From Chthoniobacterales bacterium (GTDB lineage: Bacteria > Verrucomicrobiota > Verrucomicrobiia > Chthoniobacterales > UBA10450), in NCBI GenBank assembly GCA_013821455.1, contig JACDGS010000014.1, positions 24,511-88,510 of the forward strand: 64,000 bases of DNA, in the 5' to 3' direction. The position numbers and the translations under genes are program-made. The notes beneath the pieces are model-generated. The model made no database searches, was not told the DNA's origin, and saw only the letters and a program-made list of their open reading frames with translations. Shown here piece by piece: positions 8,004 through 16,616 of the stretch (positions are counted from its first letter, which is position 1; each line of letters opens with the position of its first letter).

Positions 8004-9095
8004 CTACGGGTGCAGGAGTGTTACATCAATGTCGCTGAGCTTCGCGCAGCCGCAAAGTAGCATGGCCTCGTCTAACTCTCGCCGGAGGATCTCAAGAACT
8101 CGCAGGGCCCCTTTTTCCCCCGCGACACATAACCCCCAAAGAATGGGCCGGCCCACCAGGACGGCCCGAGCCCCGAGCGCGATAGCCTTAAGCACGTCGC
8201 TTCCACGCCGAATCCCACTATCTACGTAAACCTCACAAAGGTCGCCCGCGGCCGCGACCACATGGGGCAACACTTCGCAGGTAGCGGGCGCTGTATCGAG
8301 CTGACGTCCGCCGTGGTTAGACACCACCACCGCCTTAGCTCCGTGTTCCGCGGCCCGGCGCGCGTCCTCGCCGCGACATACTCCTTTCACTACCACCGGC
8401 AAATGGGTTGAGTGGCATAACCAATCCAAATCCGCAAACCCGAGGTCCTGCTTAAAGTTTGTCCGCACATAGACGGCGAGGCCTGAGCCTTGCACTTCCG
8501 GCAAGCCTCCTTTGCCTAACGAGCAAAGGTTTGCCACGACGAGTCCTTCCGGCAATTGGAAATTGTTTCGGACATCACGCTCTCGTGTGCCTAACCCCGG
8601 GGCATCGACCGTCAGGACGATCGCCTCGGCCCCGGCTGCCTCAGCCCGTTGCAACAACGCGCGGGTGACTTCGCGATCCTTATAGATATAAAGTTGAAAC
8701 CAGCGCGGACTCCCCGCCTGAGCGAAGACCGGCTCCATCGCAGTATTCGAGAGAGAACTAAGGATGAATCCAGTGCGAGCGGCCCTGGCAGCTCGCGCGG
8801 TAGCTATCTCTCCTTCTTCGCAAGCGAGCTTATGGAAAGCGGTAGGCGCGACCAGGATCGGCAGCGACACCGGTTGGCCAAGCACGGTCGTGCTCAAGTC
8901 GCGAGCGGCGACTCCGGCCAGGACACGATAGTAGAGTTTCAATCGCGTCCACCCGTCGGTATTCTCACGTAGGGTTAGCTCGTCCAGTGCGCCGCCTTCA
9001 TAGTAATCGAAGGCCTCCTTTGGTATACGCGCGGCGGCGGCCAGGGCATAATCAGCGACATTCAGGAGCGGCCCGGAAGGTTCGAGAGTCGCCAT
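8004..9095 (-). CDS. FMN-dependent alpha-hydroxy acid oxidase/dehydrogenase
   Basis: 363 aa, the full length of the glycolate oxidase/L-lactate dehydrogenase family. It begins with the typical helix DYALAAAARIPKEAFDYYEGGA. The FMN-binding TIM barrel is clear: LVAPTAFHKLA, FILSSLSNTAMEPV, WFQLYIYKDR, VLTVDAPGLGTRERDVRN, VVVKGV, the catalytic His in VSNHGGRQLD, the phosphate-binding VDSGIRRGSDVLKAIALGARAV, and GRP. It oxidises a 2-hydroxyacid such as glycolate or lactate. Which substrate, and whether oxygen or quinone is the acceptor, cannot be read from the sequence. No neighbouring gene suggests a pathway. Confidence 0.92.
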   Translation of the reverse strand: MATLEPSGPLLNVADYALAAAARIPKEAFDYYEGGALDELTLRENTDGWTRLKLYYRVLAGVAARDLSTTVLGQPVSLPILVAPTAFHKLACEEGEIATARAARAARTGFILSSLSNTAMEPVFAQAGSPRWFQLYIYKDREVTRALLQRAEAAGAEAIVLTVDAPGLGTRERDVRNNFQLPEGLVVANLCSLGKGGLPEVQGSGLAVYVRTNFKQDLGFADLDWLCHSTHLPVVVKGVCRGEDARRAAEHGAKAVVVSNHGGRQLDTAPATCEVLPHVVAAAGDLCEVYVDSGIRRGSDVLKAIALGARAVLVGRPILWGLCVAGEKGALRVLEILRRELDEAMLLCGCAKLSDIDVTLLHP

Positions 9096-9252
9096 GCCTG
9101 GAAACTGCCAGAATCAGTTCCTCACAGTCAAACAGATTGCGACTCTAACGGGTGCGAGAACAAACCGACGGACCTGTGAGGGGGCAAGAGCAGGGCACAG
9201 TTGAGGCGAGCTGTGCGTCATTGCCTTTTGGCAAAAGAACCCACCGGGCCTG

Positions 9253-9269
9253 CCCTTTACTCGTTAGGC
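9253..9269 (+). repeat. Extended intergenic motif
   Basis: CCCTTTACTCGTTAGGC lies between the oxidase promoter region and the 3' end of the small gene on the minus strand. The remaining 9096-9304 interval shows nothing else recognisable. Confidence 0.75.
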
Positions 9270-9304
9270 GAGTTGCGGCCTACGATCCCGATGGAAGCGC
9301 GTTG

Positions 9305-9643
9305 CTACAGGGCCGCCACGAGGAGCAATGGCACAATCTTCGTCGCGGCGAGTTCCGCTGCTTTTATGGTCAGCCTCTCGGCACGCTCTTGCGCGGCAAC
9401 CGACTGACTGGCGACGAAGTTTTTCGCTACGATTGTCTGCGCACTAACGAGTTCATCGAACTCATCCTGATTCATGTCCCTATTACTGACGTCAATCGTC
9501 CATTGCTCGAGTTGTTCGGCGCTGGACTTAATGAAGGCTTCGGAAGCGGCCTTGCCATCGTTAATCAATTGTTCGAACTGCGCCTTGGCGTCGGCTACGG
9601 TCGGATCTTTGATTTGGTTTAGGGCATCTTGAAGGTTCGACAT
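9305..9643 (-). CDS. Hypothetical helical protein
   Basis: 112 aa, predicted almost wholly helical, rich in Ala, Gln and Glu, with a C-terminal hydrophobic stretch (AATKIVPLLLVAAL) that could be a tail anchor. I recognise no family. It starts 8 bp after the lipoprotein gene and is probably in the same transcript. A role in the envelope is a guess from that neighbour. Confidence 0.55.
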   Translation of the reverse strand: MSNLQDALNQIKDPTVADAKAQFEQLINDGKAASEAFIKSSAEQLEQWTIDVSNRDMNQDEFDELVSAQTIVAKNFVASQSVAAQERAERLTIKAAELAATKIVPLLLVAAL

Positions 9644-9651
9644 AGATAAAC

Positions 9652-10080
9652 TCAGTTTGATGTTTGCTGAAGGAAAAGGTCGTAGTTTTGCTGGAGCTGT
9701 TTCTTCTTATTGGCAGCGAAGCTTGGACTGAGCGAGTGCTGTTTCCGGACGAGGGCCGCATCACGCTGGAAGAGTCCGGCTGAATTCTTGATAAATACCT
9801 TGCGTGCGGGCACTGCCTTCGGCACGGCAGCTTCCGCATCTGTGAATTGCTGGGTCACCTTCGCTACTTCGCTCTCGAAACTTGCCTGATCCCACGGCGC
9901 GGGCGTGGCGGAGGCGGAACGCGTGTGATTGTCGATGAAGGCCAAATGAGCGCCCTTTAGCTGCTGGATGCTGACCCGGCTGGAGGACTCTGTCACCGTG
10001 GCGCAGGCGCCGAGGGAAAACGCGATGGCACACATCATGATACCGCGCGCCGCGATTGAAGGAGAGAGGTGTTTAAACAT
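9652..10080 (-). CDS. Putative lipoprotein
   Basis: 142 aa with an N-terminal signal peptide and a lipobox-like LGAC (Cys near residue 26), so probably lipid-anchored in the envelope. The mature part is helical and basic, with repeated Lys/Gln near the C-terminus. No known domain was recognised. It is first of a two-gene operon on the minus strand. Confidence 0.65.
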   Translation of the reverse strand: MFKHLSPSIAARGIMMCAIAFSLGACATVTESSSRVSIQQLKGAHLAFIDNHTRSASATPAPWDQASFESEVAKVTQQFTDAEAAVPKAVPARKVFIKNSAGLFQRDAALVRKQHSLSPSFAANKKKQLQQNYDLFLQQTSN

Positions 10081-10605
10081 AGCGAAGATGGAGATTTGCC
10101 GATTTATATTGGATCGGGAGATGGCCGGTAAAGAGAAATCTCAGATTATTTTTTTCGCTTAGAAGCTCAATAGAATCGGTCGCAAAATTGTTGGTCCGGA
10201 GTCATCGCCGCAATGAAATGCAACGAACCGCTAATAAATAGCAATCTACCGCAAGCGGACCGTGCAGGTGCTGGGTTGCGATCGAACGCTTCCTCGATCC
10301 GGCCATATCTCGCCCCGGCGAAATAATCCACCAGCGGCCGGCGACAGAACGAGCAAGATTTCGCCGAAATTAGAAGACTAACAACATTACGACTAAAGGA
10401 ATACGAACGGGTAAAGTGACCAAGCGGGCGCGCGCGTACGCCACGGCCCTTAGATACTAACGCGATCCTTTCTTGTAGGTCAGGTTTTGGCTGCATCCAA
10501 GGCTAACTCTCAAACGATCTTTGGAGAATCCCTCTGCATCCAGGAACTTGTTCGCTATATTATCGGGAAAATTTATTTTAGCAGAAATCCGCCCTCAAAA
10601 GAACT
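10081..10605. other. Long intergenic region
   Basis: It sits upstream of both the minus-strand lipoprotein and the plus-strand DUF5522 gene, so it probably holds both promoters. It is more AT-rich than its surroundings around 10100-10170 and 10545-10590. I see no recognisable gene or hairpin. Confidence 0.4.
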
Positions 10606-10785
10606 GTGACCGCGCCCGACAACGAAGAGACTTTTTGGGCCACCGCCGCTGATTTCGACGAAGACGGAGCCCTGACGCGCGAGTTTCTTTTGCGCCGCGG
10701 CTCCTGCTGTGAGAATGGCTGCCGTAACTGTCCCTATGGATTCGTTTCGCCTAACGAGTCTAGGAGAGGCGACCCGCCGGCATGA
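10606..10785 (+). CDS. DUF5522 small cysteine-rich protein
   Basis: A 59-aa protein starting at a GTG. Its core reads FLLRRGSCCENGCRNCPYGF, matching the CCxxxCxxCPY signature of DUF5522, a small bacterial protein family of unknown function that probably binds a metal through the four Cys. Its stop overlaps the next start (ATGA), implying translational coupling to the cobalamin-binding-like protein. A CCTAACGAG motif copy (10750-10758) is read as Pro-Asn-Glu near its C-terminus. Confidence 0.8.
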   Translation: MTAPDNEETFWATAADFDEDGALTREFLLRRGSCCENGCRNCPYGFVSPNESRRGDPPA

Positions 10786-11714
10786 TGAAGCGGATTGTGA
10801 GTCTGCTGCCCGCGGGGACGGAGATTGCCGCCGCCCTCGGGCTTATGGAAGAGGTCGTTGGTGTTTCGCACGAATGCGATTTCCCACCCGCGGCCAATGA
10901 GCGGCCACGCGTTACGCATTGCCCGTTCCATCGGGCTGGCCTAACGAGCAAAGAAGTCGATTATTGGGTCCGCACAACTTTGCAGGAGCGTGGCACGCTT
11001 TACACCATCGACGAACCGCTTCTGCGCCGCTTACAACCTGATATCATACTGACCCAACAACTCTGCGATGTTTGTGCCGTCGGCTACGGCACGGTGGCGC
11101 GCCTCGCCGCCACCCTGCCCGTTCCGCCACGCCTGGTGAATCTCGAACCTTCCAGTCTGGCCGACATCTTCAACGACATCCGCCGCGTGGCAGAAGCCTG
11201 CGCTGTTCCGGAACGCGGAAGTGAAGTCGTTAGGCGACTAACCGCTCGTGTTGAGTCAGTCCGCCGGCGAGCAGCAGTCGCGAACCGGCAGCGGAAATGT
11301 TTTCTCATGGAATGGGTGCAGCCGCCTTTCTCGTCCGGGCATTGGGGTCCGGAGCTGATCGAGCTCGCCGGTGCTTACGACTCGTTAGGGCGAAAGTGGC
11401 AGCCATCTGTCGGCCTCGCCTGGGAGCAGATCGTGGAAGCGCAACCGGAGGTCATCATTCTCGCGCTCTGCGGCTACGACATCGAGCGCGCGGAAAAGGA
11501 CTATGAAGTTCTACGCGCTTTCCCGGACTTTGCCGACCTGCCCGCGGCCCGTGACAACGAAATCTACCTGACCGATGCCAGCTCTTACTTCGCCCGACCC
11601 GGTCCACGGATCGTCGATAGTCTGGAAATCGTCGCGGGCATTTTGCATCCCGATTTGTTTCCAGAGTTTGCACCTACAGCGACCACCAGTCACAAGGTCA
11701 GACGCGCGAACTGA
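10782..11714 (+). CDS. BtuF-like cobalamin/metal-chelate binding protein
   Basis: 310 aa with the periplasmic-binding-protein helical backbone fold: MKRIVSLLPAGTEIAAALGL, VGVSHECDFPP, PDIILTQQLCDVCAVGY, then the C-terminal half with EAQPEVIILALCGYD and YLTDASSYFARPGPRIVDSLEI. It resembles BtuF and the TroA superfamily, yet has no signal peptide, as in the cytoplasmic cobalamin-binding-protein subgroup. No permease or ATPase is adjacent, so transport is not shown. It is coupled to the DUF5522 gene. Three exact motif copies occur, read as Leu-Thr, Val-Arg and Ser-Leu-Gly. Confidence 0.82.
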   Translation: MMKRIVSLLPAGTEIAAALGLMEEVVGVSHECDFPPAANERPRVTHCPFHRAGLTSKEVDYWVRTTLQERGTLYTIDEPLLRRLQPDIILTQQLCDVCAVGYGTVARLAATLPVPPRLVNLEPSSLADIFNDIRRVAEACAVPERGSEVVRRLTARVESVRRRAAVANRQRKCFLMEWVQPPFSSGHWGPELIELAGAYDSLGRKWQPSVGLAWEQIVEAQPEVIILALCGYDIERAEKDYEVLRAFPDFADLPAARDNEIYLTDASSYFARPGPRIVDSLEIVAGILHPDLFPEFAPTATTSHKVRRAN

Positions 11715-11825
11715 TCCGAGGATTCTCTTTTTTCCGCCTAACGAACATAACTCCCCGAGTCGGTCGGTCCGTTTCCGAGTCGTGAGTCGTGACCTCGCCC
11801 GTCCGGGCCCGATAGGATTTGGGCC

Positions 11826-12077
11826 GTGAAGATCAACCTTGCCGATTCTCTTAGGAACTACCTCGACGACCAGATAGCCAATGGGCCGCTACAAGAGTGC
11901 GAACGAAGCCTCGCTGCAGGGATGCAACTCCTCCAGCAAAAGGAACAACTGATTGCGCCCCTCGTTCGCGAGCCTTTCCGACACGGCTCGCAGAAGATCT
12001 CCGACACCGAGAGCACGATTATCGGCAATTTAAAATCGTATCCGACCAGTCAAGCCAGGCTAGCTAACGACTCTTAG
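11826..12077 (+). CDS. Possible ParD-like antitoxin, degenerate
   Basis: 83 aa from a GTG. The first 50 residues (INLADSLRNYLDDQIANG, then AGMQLLQQKEQL) recall ParD/CC2985 antitoxins, which pair a ribbon-helix-helix with a Leu/Gln/Glu-rich helix. The rest does not match and no ParE toxin follows. It may be a decayed antitoxin or a chance resemblance. Confidence 0.35.
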   Translation: MKINLADSLRNYLDDQIANGPLQECERSLAAGMQLLQQKEQLIAPLVREPFRHGSQKISDTESTIIGNLKSYPTSQARLANDS

Positions 12078-12177
12078 ATCGCGCTCGCGTCCCGCTCGAT
12101 GTTCCCTCTCGCGCGTTCCGTGTTCAGACTAAAGATTACCGCTTTCATTACGCCGCGATTCACCTAAAAGTTGGCGC

Positions 12178-13512
12178 GTGTCCAAGGTCACGAACGTTCT
12201 TGGCAAGGGATCGCGGCGAAAGCTGCGGATGTTGCCTTTACTGGCGGCGACTTACTTCATGGTCTCCGGCGGTCCTTACGGTTTGGAGGAGATCATCGGC
12301 GACACCGGCTATGGCTGGGCACTCATCATCCTCTTTGCGCTCCCTTTTTTCTGGAGTCTGCCAACGGCACTCATGATCGGCGAACTGGCGGCGGCAGTGC
12401 CGGAGGAAGGGGGCTTCTACGCATGGGTGCGACGCGCGCTGGGACCTTTCTGGGGTTTCCAAGAGGCATGGCTTTCGCTCGCGGCTTCTATCTTCGATAT
12501 GGCTATCTATCCAACGTTGTTCGTGACTTATCTCGAACACTTTCAAGGCTGGGGTCCGGTCCTTACAACAGGACATCGGGAGCTATGGATAGAGTTAGCG
12601 GTGGTAATCATCGCTACCTTATGGAATCTGCGCGGAGCGGTCGCGGTCGGCGAGGGTTCGGTCGTGATGTGGTTTGTCGGGCTTGCACCCTTCGTAGTGT
12701 TACTCGGGGCAGCGTTCTGGCGCGGTCTGCACAATGCGTCCGCGACGCTGGCGCCGCCGCATGGGCACGCCGATTTGGCCGCCGGCATGTTGGTGGCACT
12801 CTGGAATTACATGGGCTGGGATAATGCTTCGACCATCGCCGGCGAGGTCGAAGAACCGCAACGCACTTATCCCAGGGTAATGGTGACTGCGGCGCTGATC
12901 ACGATGGCGACTTATCTCTTGCCTGTCACCGCGGTTTGGTTTGCGGGCATTGCGCCCGATCAATTCTCGACCGGCGCCTGGGTAGACGCAGCGCAGAATC
13001 TCGTGGGCTATCCGCTGGCACTGGCACTTACTCTGGTCGCATCGCTGGATAGTCTGGGTAACTTCAACTCACTTACACTTAGTTACACACGGTTGCCTTA
13101 TGCGATGGCGTGTGACGGCCTTCTGCCAAAGGTGCTCACGCGCAAACTCCCGAATGGTGTGCCATGGGTTTCGCTTTTACTTTGTGCGTTTGGTTGGTCG
13201 CTTGCGCTCGGGCTCAAGTTCGATCGGCTAATTACAGTGGATATCTCACTCTGGGGTCTAAGTGTGGTGCTGGAGTTTGTCGCACTGGTGACGCTGCGGG
13301 TGACAGAACCGGCCCTGCCTCGGCCATTCCGTGTGCCGGGACAGACGTGGGTTGCGGTCGTGCTGGGAGTTGGGCCAGCGGCGCTGGTTGTCCTTGCGCT
13401 CTGGGTGGCGCGCGCGGAACGCGTGGGACCGATCCCGGCCGCCCTATTCTCGTTAGGGATCGCGGCCTGCGGCTGGCCGCTGTATGCCCTCGCTAGGATT
13501 CCGAAACGCTGA
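12178..13512 (+). CDS. APC-superfamily amino acid permease
   Basis: 444 aa with about 12 hydrophobic segments. The first helix carries FMVSGGPYGLEEIIG, matching the glycine-rich substrate-binding loop of amino acid/polyamine/organocation transporters; GEVEEPQRTYPR is the loop before helix 7 typical of the family. It should import or exchange an amino acid or polyamine across the inner membrane. Start GTG at 12178 fits the N-terminal length. It stands alone, with no enzyme suggesting a substrate. Confidence 0.88.
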   Translation: MSKVTNVLGKGSRRKLRMLPLLAATYFMVSGGPYGLEEIIGDTGYGWALIILFALPFFWSLPTALMIGELAAAVPEEGGFYAWVRRALGPFWGFQEAWLSLAASIFDMAIYPTLFVTYLEHFQGWGPVLTTGHRELWIELAVVIIATLWNLRGAVAVGEGSVVMWFVGLAPFVVLLGAAFWRGLHNASATLAPPHGHADLAAGMLVALWNYMGWDNASTIAGEVEEPQRTYPRVMVTAALITMATYLLPVTAVWFAGIAPDQFSTGAWVDAAQNLVGYPLALALTLVASLDSLGNFNSLTLSYTRLPYAMACDGLLPKVLTRKLPNGVPWVSLLLCAFGWSLALGLKFDRLITVDISLWGLSVVLEFVALVTLRVTEPALPRPFRVPGQTWVAVVLGVGPAALVVLALWVARAERVGPIPAALFSLGIAACGWPLYALARIPKR

Positions 13513-13528
13513 AAGTTCCTCCAACAGA

Positions 13529-13544
13529 TCCTTTACTCGTTAGC
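13529..13544 (+). repeat. Extended intergenic motif, variant
   Basis: TCCTTTACTCGTTAGC follows the permease stop by 16 bp and has lost one G of the core. The rest of 13545-13770 shows no gene. Confidence 0.6.
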
Positions 13545-13770
13545 TATCGGGACTTACCGCAGTGAAACTAAACTAGGCCGGGTCTTAGTTTTGAACGTCC
13601 TGCACCGTAGGCTGGAAGGTAAGTAACAAGTCCTTCGCCACCGACGGATGCCGATGATGGGACGACGCGACAAACCGTTCCGGTCAAGCTCGTCGTCGCG
13701 GAATCCTGCGGCGGCTATTGATTAGTGCGCCAGCTAACCCGGCCGCGAGCGATAGGGGAGAGTTATCGCG

Positions 13771-14118
13771 CTAAACCTTGACGAACCATTCCGGTTTAAG
13801 ATGGGCGAGAGGCTTGCGCAGCTTGTCGAGTTCCGCAGCTGGACCATGCACTTCCAATCGAGTCAGCTGCGCAATCTTGAATGCTTCGGTCAAAAGCGCA
13901 TCGACATTCCCGAGGTGAGCTAGCAACCCTTCGGCTCCCGCGTAACCTTCGCGGCAAAATACAGAGTCTCCATTGGCGGTAAAGTCATAGAAGAGATTGC
14001 GCTCTTCGGTCGCCGTCTTTTCGGAGAACTCATCCAGCCCGGCCTTGAACTCCTCTAACTTACCGGGATGAACTTTGAAGTAAGGATGCAGGCTAACGAA
14101 ATTCGCCGGTAAGCTCAT
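13771..14118 (-). CDS. Antibiotic biosynthesis monooxygenase-domain protein
   Basis: 115 aa with the small ferredoxin-like ABM fold pattern: FVSLHPYFKVHPGKLEEFKAGLDEF, then ERNLFYDFTANGDSVFCREGYAGAEGLLAHLGNV. Family members are cofactor-free monooxygenases or ligand-binding dimers, often handling quinones or reactive small molecules. The substrate is unknown. No signal peptide is present. Confidence 0.75.
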   Translation of the reverse strand: MSLPANFVSLHPYFKVHPGKLEEFKAGLDEFSEKTATEERNLFYDFTANGDSVFCREGYAGAEGLLAHLGNVDALLTEAFKIAQLTRLEVHGPAAELDKLRKPLAHLKPEWFVKV

Positions 14119-14186
14119 GGGCCGACCATAGGGCTACTCCGTTCTCGCGTCGAGCGGTAACTCGCCCTACCCCTTATTTCGCTTTC

Positions 14187-14789
14187 CTAGCTTGGGCCGG
14201 TCTCGTGAGTTAGCGGCAACTCAAAGATCGAATTTAGAATCCTATAACTCCGAGCGTAAACCCTTTCGTAATTCTCCGTGCGCGAATTAACATCCCAGAC
14301 GAATTGCTCGGTCGCATTGAAATTCAGGAAGGTAACCGTTCGCGTGTAGGAATAACCCACCCATTCGTAAGTGAAGACAAACTGCAGACTCGTCCAGCCA
14401 TTGATCGTGATTGCATCCGGCTTGCTTTCAATCAACTGCACCTTACTGACACCACTGAGCAGAAGCGTTCGCGCCAGCGCTTCGTAAGTCTTCGGGCCGT
14501 CCCCAGTGAATGGGACATTGGGCGGCGCCGGCGATTTTAATAAACGCGCGCTTGCCGGCTCGGAATCGGTGAAGCGAAAAGTGGCGGCATCGGCCGAACC
14601 GTTAACGGTAGTCTTAGGGTCGATCCGAAAGCCGAGCCTCTTATCCGCATCCTGGAAATAATAGCGATGCTGCGGCGGGCCTTCTACAGTTGTGACTACT
14701 TCGAGCGGAGTAAGGTTAAGGGCGCGCGCTTGCCCTGCGAGCGACGCGAGGCATAAGAAAATGGTTGCTGACTGTTTTATCCTGCTCAT
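14187..14789 (-). CDS. Secreted hypothetical protein of the prepilin operon
   Basis: 200 aa with a signal peptide (MSRIKQSATIFLCLASLAGQARA). The mature region is predicted beta-rich (HRYYFQDADKRLGFRI, LQFVFTYEWVGYSYTRTVTFLNF) and matches no family I know. It starts 3 bp after the PilX-like gene, so it belongs to that transcript and may be a periplasmic accessory of the same pilus-like structure. Confidence 0.65.
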   Translation of the reverse strand: MSRIKQSATIFLCLASLAGQARALNLTPLEVVTTVEGPPQHRYYFQDADKRLGFRIDPKTTVNGSADAATFRFTDSEPASARLLKSPAPPNVPFTGDGPKTYEALARTLLLSGVSKVQLIESKPDAITINGWTSLQFVFTYEWVGYSYTRTVTFLNFNATEQFVWDVNSRTENYERVYARSYRILNSIFELPLTHETGPS

Positions 14790-14792
14790 AGC

Positions 14793-16616
14793 CTAATACC
14801 TGACCAAAGGACCACGCGCGAGAGTGACGGCATCGAGACTTCCCGGCGGCGGGTTACCTACGAAGTTGGAATCGAAATTCCAATTTCGGGTGGGCGGAAT
14901 GTAGATATTGCCCGTATCCCATTCCCCCGTCGCAATCTGACTGGTGAAAAGTTCAATCATCGAACCGGTGTAAGTGAAAGTGTTACCAGACCAGTCCTCC
15001 AGGAAGCGCGGGAAGTTATTCAGGCCACCGGAATAACCATATTGCGTGCCCGTCTTTGGGTCGACAAAGCCGGAAGGAATAAAGCCGGCGACGATAGCTG
15101 TATTTACCGTCGTGTTCGAGGCATTGCGGGAAGAAAGACTGGCGGCCGAGTTACTATCATCCCAGGCATTAGAAAGGATGGTGACCGAATCGGCGAAGAC
15201 AGCGGCGGCGCCGCGGGTGATGGCGCTTCCCGTATTATAGTCACCCTGGATGTAAATGGGGTTTTGGCTGGCAACGGTAAGACCACCTGTCGGCAGGACG
15301 CTCCCATTCTTAAGTCGTATTCCTTGTGGATCTGCGTAGCCGGTGGAGTCGAGATCGTCAATGTAGAGAATATTATTAAAGGTCGCGTCCGTAAGAGCGC
15401 TTGGGGCGACGCCGTTGACCATAGCCTGTGAGATATCGAGTGTTGTGAGGTCGACGTATTTCCCTTCACGTTTATCGTAGATGGTTTGTTGGGAGAGTGC
15501 TGCTTTTAAGTCGGTGATTTGGGGAGCGTTGAGAGAGGTTCCATTGGCTGTGGTAACCGTATAAGTCGAACCACTCGCCCGTATTCGAATTCCCGCTTTA
15601 TTGTAAAGCCGTCGATCCGCAATGGTCTGCGGATCGGTAGCAGGAGCGGCGGTAGTTATCTTTTGCGTCTGCGGGTCCACATAGGTATCCGGCGGTTCAA
15701 TCAGTTCGCGCATGCTGTCGTCGTTCGGATTGGTATCTCCAGTCGAGACGCCCTGAGGGTTGACCGGCGGATGGAGAAGCGTGGCGGAATCACTCCCTAG
15801 AGGCTCGATCCGGTTGACCTGGTCAACCTGCTGGGCCTGGCCACCTCCGGAATAAGTCGGAGGTATCTCGCTATTCGGCTGCCAACCGCTCCAGGTGTTT
15901 GACTGGGGTGGGTCGGTCGTATCCAGATAGCCATTCGTGGCGGAATAAGATAGATGTCCGGTAAAGGTTAACACCCCTGCGTTGGACGAGCTGACGTAGG
16001 CGTTGCTATTCGTATGCACGAGGCCGCCGATCGTCATCGTGGCTGGGCGAAACAGCTCAAGGTCGTCTTCAAAAAATGCCGTAGCCTGGAAGAGCGGCAC
16101 GACGGTGTAGTTAATGGAGCGCTTGACCCCATAGCTGATAGGACGACCCCCATTGGATGTGCCAGACATCCGCACATTCGCGACATAACTGGAGTTAGTG
16201 CCTACCCATCCCGGATAGTTATCGAGATTAATGCTGACCGGCGGCGGCGTGGAGGCCGCCGTAGCGCTAGCGGTGGGACGACCATATTGATCTGTTCCTA
16301 TGACCTGCAATGTGGTTGCGTAGCTGAAGCCGCTGAAAGCTGGTGGTGTTCCTAGCGCAGTCGTCAACACGGAATTCGCAACCGGTTTGTAAACGCCATT
16401 TATCTCCTTCGTCCAGATTCCGTAGCCATATTCCAGCGCGCCTTCCGCGGAGTCGCGCAAAGCAGTCAGGTCACGGCTGCCGCCGGTTTGGCGAAATGTC
16501 GTAGTCGTTAGGTTCATCGCAATGCCGACGGAGACAGCGATGAGGAAGATCACAAACATGGTGACGATAAGAGCCGAGGCCTGCTCTGCGCGGGTTATTC
16601 CTGGGCGGTTCATCAT
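14793..16616 (-). CDS. PilX-like minor pilin with large C-terminal domain
   Basis: 607 aa. The N-terminal hydrophobic helix (ASALIVTMFVIFLIAVSVGIAM) after a short basic leader, followed by SRDLTALRDSAEGALEYG, is the arrangement of PilX/GspK-like minor pilins. The rest is a long, Ser/Thr/Gly-rich beta domain, much larger than ordinary minor pilins, with repeated Asn and Tyr. Its ATG overlaps the upstream stop (ATGA). It may cap or prime a type IV pilus-like filament; the large domain could bind a surface or ligand. The cleavage site is less canonical than in the next two genes. Confidence 0.7.
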   Translation of the reverse strand: MMNRPGITRAEQASALIVTMFVIFLIAVSVGIAMNLTTTTFRQTGGSRDLTALRDSAEGALEYGYGIWTKEINGVYKPVANSVLTTALGTPPAFSGFSYATTLQVIGTDQYGRPTASATAASTPPPVSINLDNYPGWVGTNSSYVANVRMSGTSNGGRPISYGVKRSINYTVVPLFQATAFFEDDLELFRPATMTIGGLVHTNSNAYVSSSNAGVLTFTGHLSYSATNGYLDTTDPPQSNTWSGWQPNSEIPPTYSGGGQAQQVDQVNRIEPLGSDSATLLHPPVNPQGVSTGDTNPNDDSMRELIEPPDTYVDPQTQKITTAAPATDPQTIADRRLYNKAGIRIRASGSTYTVTTANGTSLNAPQITDLKAALSQQTIYDKREGKYVDLTTLDISQAMVNGVAPSALTDATFNNILYIDDLDSTGYADPQGIRLKNGSVLPTGGLTVASQNPIYIQGDYNTGSAITRGAAAVFADSVTILSNAWDDSNSAASLSSRNASNTTVNTAIVAGFIPSGFVDPKTGTQYGYSGGLNNFPRFLEDWSGNTFTYTGSMIELFTSQIATGEWDTGNIYIPPTRNWNFDSNFVGNPPPGSLDAVTLARGPLVRY

